A DNA stretch of 64,000 nucleotides from Enterobacter cancerogenus (GTDB lineage Bacteria; Pseudomonadota; Gammaproteobacteria; Enterobacterales; Enterobacteriaceae), in NCBI GenBank assembly GCA_000773965.1, contig JRUP01000008.1:124001-188000 (forward strand), written 5' to 3'. Under the pieces are notes generated by a model that searched no databases, was not told where the DNA came from, and was given only the letters and a program-made list of their open reading frames with translations. The position numbers and the translations under genes were made by a program. Positions 59,284-64,000 of the stretch are shown piece after piece (positions within the stretch are counted from its first letter, which is position 1; each line of letters starts with the position of its first letter).

Positions 59284-60159
59284 TTAGATGGTGCGGCCTT
59301 CACCTTTACCGAAAATAATATAATGAATGAGGGGATTCATCCCCTCTTCAGCAACGTCTGGATAACGTTCAAGGTATAAGTTGCCATTGAAATTTTCGCT
59401 TGGATTAAGGCCCATCTTGTATCCAACTGACAAATAGTGTTCAACTGGACTCAATGAAAACTTACCAAGTTCAGGGCAAAACTTTTGATACCAATCAATA
59501 TCAAAAAGACCTGACTCTTTGATTAATTTTATGTGTTGCTCTTTCCTTCCGACTTTTTTATTTTTATTAAGTCGTCCTGAAATAATTCTAGCAGGCTTAG
59601 AAACCTTCCAGGTTAATGTGTTTTTGAATTTCACCAATGTTTTATTGACACTCTCAAGTTCTACTTCACGTGCCATTAATGTCCTTTCACTTACTTCAAG
59701 TAATTTTGCAAGGTTAGCTAGTTCATCATAGCGAGTCGCAAGACTTTCTTGAGTAAACGTATTTATATCTGCTAATTCTTTATTTTTCTTCTCAGCATTA
59801 GCCAGGGATTTCATTGTCATTTCTAATTGAGCTATCAAATCATTATTTTTTTGTATTAAAGTTGTTTTTTCTGTACCAATGCCATTTATTATCCCACCCA
59901 TCCTGGCAAGCTCTCTGATTTCAACCTCGGCATCAGCATCACGCGGTTTCATCATTTCTTGCAGTTGCCTTTTTTCGGACGTCAAATGAAATGCTTTACT
60001 TTGAGTTATTTCAAGTTGAACCTTTAGATCTGAAATGCTATCAGAGATACCAGTCAGTTCATTATCCTCCTGACTAATCAGGACTTGCGATCTTGAATTA
60101 TTAACAGGAGTATTATTTTGCGGTTGTTTTTTTGAAGTGTTACTTATTGTTCTTCGCAT
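59284..60159 (-). CDS. Coiled-coil protein with WY-Y-DV-HY repeats, unknown function
   Basis: 291 residues. Residues 1-35 are polar and probably disordered; 36-180 form a long coiled coil; FKNTLTWKVSKPARIISG (178-195) resembles the short segment that follows coiled coils in many polysaccharide transferases. Two tandem repeats then follow: FDIDWYQKFCPELGKF with EHYLSVGYKMGLNPSENF (219-257), and NLYLERYPDVAEEGMNPL with IHYIIFGKGEGR (257-289). The same repeat begins the next protein. No catalytic domain, signal peptide or membrane helix is seen. It lies between kpsE and the two-domain transferase (17 bases). A scaffold or chain-length-setting partner is inference. Confidence 0.7.
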   Translation of the reverse strand: MRRTISNTSKKQPQNNTPVNNSRSQVLISQEDNELTGISDSISDLKVQLEITQSKAFHLTSEKRQLQEMMKPRDADAEVEIRELARMGGIINGIGTEKTTLIQKNNDLIAQLEMTMKSLANAEKKNKELADINTFTQESLATRYDELANLAKLLEVSERTLMAREVELESVNKTLVKFKNTLTWKVSKPARIISGRLNKNKKVGRKEQHIKLIKESGLFDIDWYQKFCPELGKFSLSPVEHYLSVGYKMGLNPSENFNGNLYLERYPDVAEEGMNPLIHYIIFGKGEGRTI

Positions 60160-60346
60160 AATCTATTCCGTAATTACCTATTTCCGCGAAAGTTATGATT
60201 AATAAAAATCCACTATTTTTATTGCGACTTCAAACAAACAAGATAATACAATTTCCCATTTGCTTTAAGCAGATTATTGAATGGCGTATTTTAATTAAAA
60301 TAAAGATAGTACAGATGAAACTTGAAGTTAATTTTTTTAATAATGG

Positions 60347-60372
60347 AGCCATGTATAATATTATCCATGGCT
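60347..60372. other. 26-bp imperfect palindrome in the kpsE-coiled-coil gap
   Basis: Arms AGCCATG-T-ATAAT and ATTAT-C-CATGGCT meet at the centre with a single mismatched pair. It lies 31 bases after the kpsE stop in a 244-base A+T-rich gap without a gene. No T run follows on either strand, so it is not a simple terminator. Confidence 0.55.
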
Positions 60373-60403
60373 AACTTAAAAATTAACCATTTAGCATCTT
60401 TTA

Positions 60404-61606
60404 TTAGTCTTGATGTTCACGTAATGTAGCAAGCCCCATCACGATCAGACCATATAGCAGACACAGCAGTACGGCGATGGTGGCAAGATTATAAAGCCTG
60501 CGTGGGTATTCAGCATCTTCAGCCAACGTTGGCTGACTAACAATAAGAAGATGTTTAAGTTTACGGTAAGCCTCTATTCGGGCTTGCTCCAGACTGATAA
60601 GACCGGTTTTATAGAGTTCTGCCGCCAGTGTTGCCTCTGTCTCAACATCCATATAGCTGGCAGTCACCTCGTTCATCGCATCTTTATCTACGCCGGTCAG
60701 TTTAGATTTCTCCTGAGCAAGTTGCTGAGTTAAGGCATCGACTCTGGCCTGCACAGATAAAACTGAAGGTGCACTCTCTTTCATGTAGCTTTGAAACTGT
60801 TTTAACTGGGCTTGCTGCTGTGCCAATTGAGCTTCAATCTGGCTGACTACTCCCATACGGGTGATGCTGGATGATTCAGGACTGATAAGATGATGAGTGT
60901 TCTGAAACTCCAGTACTTTCGCTTTTTCACTCTGTAACCGCTGGTAGGAACGATCAACCTCTTTCTCGACAAATGCCAGCTGTTCCAGTGCGACCTGGTG
61001 CCCAAGCTTATTGATAAAACCTTCGGATTCCTTAAGCATAACCCCTACCACACGCTGGCCATAGGCCGGGTCAAAAGCCTGAAACTCGATGGTTAGCACT
61101 CCGGATAAATCATCCAGACGTAAAGAGAGATGATCTCGGTAATACTTGAGGAAATCTTCCCGGCTAACATTACCAGGTAAGCGAGAGAAAAAATCCACTT
61201 TGTTGCTCTGATAATGGGCTTTCAATCCTAGCTCTTTGTCTAGTTTGTTCAGCAAATCGGCAGACTTTAAAAAATCCTGGATAATCAGCACATCTTCATG
61301 GTTACTACCACCAAGCCCTAGCATCGACAAAGCATCAGGCATCATCTTAATTTGATCTGCTTGCTTAACCACTATATCCGCTCGGCTCACATAGCGATCC
61401 GAAGCAATGAACCCAAAGTAAATTACGGCAATAGCAAAACAGGCCATTACCCATTGAAATCCACCTAGTCTATGGCTTTTTTTCCAGGAGCGATGTGCCA
61501 GGCGATAGCCACTTGAATCGACGATAAAATGTTTAGGTTTGGTTTTTAATTTGTGCAACTTACGCATCAAACCGGAAGATTTGTTGGAGCGAATTGGCTG
61601 AGTCAT
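60404..61606 (-). CDS. kpsE: Capsule export inner-membrane protein KpsE
   Basis: 400 residues. Polysaccharide co-polymerase/adaptor of the KpsMTED exporter, anchored in the inner membrane with a large periplasmic part. TM1 at about residues 52-70 (FQWVMACFAIAVIYFGFIAS), TM2 near the C-terminus (NLATIAVLLCLLYGLIVMGL), and coiled-coil segments in between (YQRLQSEKAKVLEFQNTHHL; EAQLAQQQAQLKQFQSYMK). RADIVVKQADQIKMMPDALS and VLIIQDFLKSADLLNKLD are family-like. Starts 12 bases after kpsT. In E. coli kpsE heads region 1; here it follows kpsT. Confidence 0.93.
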   Translation of the reverse strand: MTQPIRSNKSSGLMRKLHKLKTKPKHFIVDSSGYRLAHRSWKKSHRLGGFQWVMACFAIAVIYFGFIASDRYVSRADIVVKQADQIKMMPDALSMLGLGGSNHEDVLIIQDFLKSADLLNKLDKELGLKAHYQSNKVDFFSRLPGNVSREDFLKYYRDHLSLRLDDLSGVLTIEFQAFDPAYGQRVVGVMLKESEGFINKLGHQVALEQLAFVEKEVDRSYQRLQSEKAKVLEFQNTHHLISPESSSITRMGVVSQIEAQLAQQQAQLKQFQSYMKESAPSVLSVQARVDALTQQLAQEKSKLTGVDKDAMNEVTASYMDVETEATLAAELYKTGLISLEQARIEAYRKLKHLLIVSQPTLAEDAEYPRRLYNLATIAVLLCLLYGLIVMGLATLREHQD

Positions 61607-61618
61607 TTTTAAGGCTTG

Positions 61619-62269
61619 TTATAGGTTCTGATAAATACGGATGGCATCGTCGATATCTTCGAATATTTCAAGCGTACTATTACGCAGTAAAATCCCCATA
61701 TCGCATTGTTGGCGTAAATTTTTCATATCGTGCGAAACCATGATTAAACTAGCGGTCTCGCGTTTTTGCGTGAATGTATCAATACATTTTTGCTTGAAGC
61801 GAGCATCGCCCACGGAAGTAATTTCATCGGTGAGATAGATATCAAAATCGAACGCCATACTAACGGCAAAAGAGAATTTTGATTTCATGCCACTGGAATA
61901 ACCTTTGATAGGCAACTCGAAATGCTGACCAATTTCCGAAAACTCTTTCACCCATTCTTCAATGGATTGCGTATCTCGCACCCCATGTATACGACAGACA
62001 AATCGAGTATTCTCCCGCCCTGTCATGCTGCCTTGAAAACCTCCATTGAGAGCTAATGGCCAGGAAACACGACATTGACGAGTGAGCTTTCCCTTACTGG
62101 GCATGTCCATCCCGCCAAGAAGACGTAGCAAAGTTGATTTACCCGCCCCATTGGCACCTAGAATACCTATATTACGTTCACGTGGCAGCGTAACGCTAAC
62201 GTCACGCAACACATAATTACGCCCAAATTTGGTGGGATAATATTTCGAAACGTTATCAAGAATAATCAT
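61619..62269 (-). CDS. kpsT: Capsule ABC exporter ATPase KpsT
   Basis: 216 residues. Walker A ILGANGAGKSTLLRLLGG (residues 34-51), Walker B DIYLTDEITSVGD, a KpsT-like signature YSSGMKSKFSFAVSMAF, and H-loop IMVSHDMKNL. Powers export of the finished polymer through KpsM at the inner membrane. Typical for this short ABC family. Starts 12 bases after kpsM. Confidence 0.96.
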   Translation of the reverse strand: MIILDNVSKYYPTKFGRNYVLRDVSVTLPRERNIGILGANGAGKSTLLRLLGGMDMPSKGKLTRQCRVSWPLALNGGFQGSMTGRENTRFVCRIHGVRDTQSIEEWVKEFSEIGQHFELPIKGYSSGMKSKFSFAVSMAFDFDIYLTDEITSVGDARFKQKCIDTFTQKRETASLIMVSHDMKNLRQQCDMGILLRNSTLEIFEDIDDAIRIYQNL

Positions 62270-62281
62270 ATTTATTTCGCT

Positions 62282-63082
62282 TTAACTTGCAATCAATCGG
62301 CGATGGCTCAGTCGATAACAGCTCATTGCAAACGTTAGCAGGACCAACGTTAAACTTGCTAAATATGCCCAGCTAACATCAGGACTGATATAACCCGCAA
62401 GCCAGCCAGATCGCATCAACTCAACTGCATGTACCAAAGGATTCCACATAAACCAGTGTTTGAATTGGGTGGGTACACTTGCAAGGGGGTACATGACGCA
62501 TGAAATGAACATTAATGGCATCATCATTAAATTGAGAAATTTATTTGCTCCTTTAAATAAATTAGATGCTATGCAGAAGATAATGCCTAACGAAAATGAA
62601 AAGGTCATTAGCAAGAGATAAATTAGAATGACTTGTAAGGGGTCATTGGGGATAGCATCGAAACCAAACCATAATAATCCCAAGACAAGAACACAACCCA
62701 CTACCAAGCCAATAATGGCTTCCAGGATAAAGCGCGCCACAAACGTTGCGAATGGTGTTACCTGACGATAGCAAAATAGTCCCATATTAGCATCGACGGC
62801 AGACTGCAACTTGCTTACCACATTTCTAAAAAATAAAAAGGGCAGATAACTTGCAGTCATAAATAGTGGTGCAGGTGCCCCACCAAATCCGCTTTGTCCG
62901 CGCATACCAAAAATTAGGCTAAAGACGCTAATGATTAGCAACGGATCCAACAGCGCCCAGGCATACCCCAGCCGATAACTACCAAATCTGGTTTTCAGTT
63001 CACGAATAAGCAGGCCAAACGTTACATCTCGGAGTACCTGAAATGGACTGCGAGGCGTTTGGTTAAGAATGGGTTTAAACAT
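62282..63082 (-). CDS. kpsM: Capsule ABC exporter permease KpsM
   Basis: 266 residues from ATG 63082 (MFKPILNQTPRSPFQVLRDV); an in-frame GTG at 63112 would add ten. Six predicted membrane helices of the ABC-2 type; the N-terminal amphipathic TFGLLIRELKTRFGSYRLGY, then AWALLDPLLIISVFSLIFG, and later FISCVMYPLASVPTQFKHWF with WNPLVHAVELMRSGWL. Forms the membrane channel with KpsT. It is followed by kpsT at 12 bases and preceded by kpsD at 53 bases. Confidence 0.95.
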   Translation of the reverse strand: MFKPILNQTPRSPFQVLRDVTFGLLIRELKTRFGSYRLGYAWALLDPLLIISVFSLIFGMRGQSGFGGAPAPLFMTASYLPFLFFRNVVSKLQSAVDANMGLFCYRQVTPFATFVARFILEAIIGLVVGCVLVLGLLWFGFDAIPNDPLQVILIYLLLMTFSFSLGIIFCIASNLFKGANKFLNLMMMPLMFISCVMYPLASVPTQFKHWFMWNPLVHAVELMRSGWLAGYISPDVSWAYLASLTLVLLTFAMSCYRLSHRRLIAS

Positions 63083-63135
63083 AGCAAAGCCGATATCACA
63101 GGACGGGCCCACAGTAAGCGAGCCCGTAGTGGGTG

Positions 63136-64000
63136 TTATCTCAGGACCACGTTGGCCGCCACAGCAACCTGATAGATGACCTGAGTAATGTCCTTGATGG
63201 ACTGCATCATTTTGCTGTCCACTTTCGGCATGACGAGAATCTGATCGCCCGGCATCACGCTACCGGCGTCCTGGAACTCCATCAGACCGTTGGCATGCAC
63301 CACAGCAATACGCTTGTCATTCGCGCGGTCGGTGAATCCCCCCGCCCAGGCAACATAATCGTCAAGCCTGGCGCCTTCGTTGTACACCACCGCTTGCGGC
63401 ATCATCACTTCGCCACCCACCTGAATCAGGTCGGTTTTGTACGGGATCACAATCTGGTCGCCTTGTTCCAGCATGATATTGGCAATCACGCCCTTGTCAG
63501 ACACCACCACTTTACCCAGCGGCTGGACCTTACGCGCCTTTTCCACAAACTGCATGACAAGCTCTGCCTCTTTAGTACGAATAGAAGCTTCACCGTCTGA
63601 ATTGGCGGGTGCGGTAAACACACTACGTTCAAGGCGATTGAGGGAGTCTTCCAGCATCTCTTTCTGACGTGCGGCCACACTCTTACGCATGATGTAGATC
63701 GAGCCGTAATCCGCCATGTTTGGATCAATAGGGATGTGGTTTAACAGATCGTGAAGACGCGTCTCTTTACGTACGGTGAAATAAGATGGCCCGCGGTAAC
63801 TACCGATGATTTGCACATCGTAAACCTGCGCATGCATATCATCATTAAACAGCACTTTGTCGCCGTCTTTTAACTGGATGCGGTCAAAATCTCTGTAGGG
63901 CATATACACCGAGAACGGACCGTTTGGACGATCGCCAATTACCCCGACGTGACTCACCTTGGCAAGAGGCAAGGCAAATGACACCAGTTCAGAACCCAGC
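63136..64000 (-). CDS. kpsD: Capsule export outer-membrane/periplasmic protein KpsD, 5' end outside window
   Basis: 288 codons visible; the frame is open to the right edge, and the reading LGSELVSFALPLAKVSHVGV continues upstream, so the start lies beyond 64000 (a GTG at 63984 is only an internal Val). It has SLBB/polysaccharide-export features: GVIGDRPNGPFSVYMPYRDF, VQIIGSYRGPSYFTVRKETR, IPYKTDLIQVGGEVMMPQAV, VAWAGGFTDRANDKR, MPGDQILVMPKVDSKMMQSI. In E. coli KpsD (558 residues) bridges KpsE to the outer membrane. First gene of the run in this window. Confidence 0.93.
   Translation of the reverse strand, partial: LGSELVSFALPLAKVSHVGVIGDRPNGPFSVYMPYRDFDRIQLKDGDKVLFNDDMHAQVYDVQIIGSYRGPSYFTVRKETRLHDLLNHIPIDPNMADYGSIYIMRKSVAARQKEMLEDSLNRLERSVFTAPANSDGEASIRTKEAELVMQFVEKARKVQPLGKVVVSDKGVIANIMLEQGDQIVIPYKTDLIQVGGEVMMPQAVVYNEGARLDDYVAWAGGFTDRANDKRIAVVHANGLMEFQDAGSVMPGDQILVMPKVDSKMMQSIKDITQVIYQVAVAANVVLR

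Noticed and set aside
1..64000. CRISPR arrays, tRNA/rRNA genes, insertion sequences, prophage
   Set aside because: No direct-repeat/spacer pattern, cloverleaf sequence, transposase or phage structural gene was recognised on either strand; xerD is the housekeeping recombinase.

Overview
The window is a chromosomal segment of an enterobacterium, most likely Erwiniaceae (Pantoea or a close relative). I infer this from gene order and protein similarity recalled from memory, since no search could be run. From 2.5 to 43 kb it follows the Escherichia coli order around min 63-66: lysS, prfB, recJ, dsbC, xerD, fldB, cptA-sdhE, ygfZ, trhA, ygfF, gcvPHT, ubiI-ubiH-pepP-ygfB, zapA, 6S RNA, fau, serA, rpiA, argP, yggE, argO, mscS, fbaA-pgk-epd, tktA, loiP, speB. 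No tRNA, rRNA, CRISPR array, insertion sequence or prophage was seen.

Layout. 1-2.4 kb: an accessory unit with a DUF1989 (urea-carboxylase-associated) protein cut by the window edge, a polar-amino-acid-type periplasmic binding protein and an RpiR regulator, with a perfect 16-bp palindrome in the probable control region. 2.5-28.2 kb: conserved housekeeping genes for translation, recombination, disulfide isomerisation, glycine cleavage, ubiquinone hydroxylation, division, serine synthesis and pentose phosphate isomerisation. 28.4-32.8 kb: an MFS carrier, an IclR regulator and an FAD oxidoreductase inserted between yggE and argO. 32.7-43.2 kb: arginine export, MscS, the epd-pgk-fbaA glycolytic operon with two Cra-like operators, transketolase, the LoiP protease, a YidB-like protein, a 34-residue membrane peptide and agmatinase.

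43.4-64 kb: a capsule locus of the ABC-transporter (KpsC/KpsS, Kdo-linker) type, all read on the minus strand. In order of transcription it holds kpsD (cut by the edge), kpsM, kpsT, kpsE, a coiled-coil protein, a two-domain glycosyltransferase, a GT61-like protein, ugd (UDP-glucuronate), three more glycosyltransferases, rfbBDAC (dTDP-L-rhamnose), then kpsC and kpsS, ending at a strong terminator before speB. The glycan is therefore predicted to contain rhamnose and glucuronate or a derivative, built on a phospholipid-Kdo primer and exported by KpsMTED. The centre (about 55.8-60.4 kb) is visibly richer in A+T than the flanks, as expected for a horizontally exchanged serotype-specific segment.

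The least explained parts are the coiled-coil protein at 59.3-60.2 kb, which shares a short WY-Y-DV-HY repeat with the neighbouring glycosyltransferase, the FAD oxidoreductase unit, the DUF1989 unit, the tiny membrane ORF beside speB, and a recurrent hairpin found just after ygfZ, mscS, tktA and lysS.
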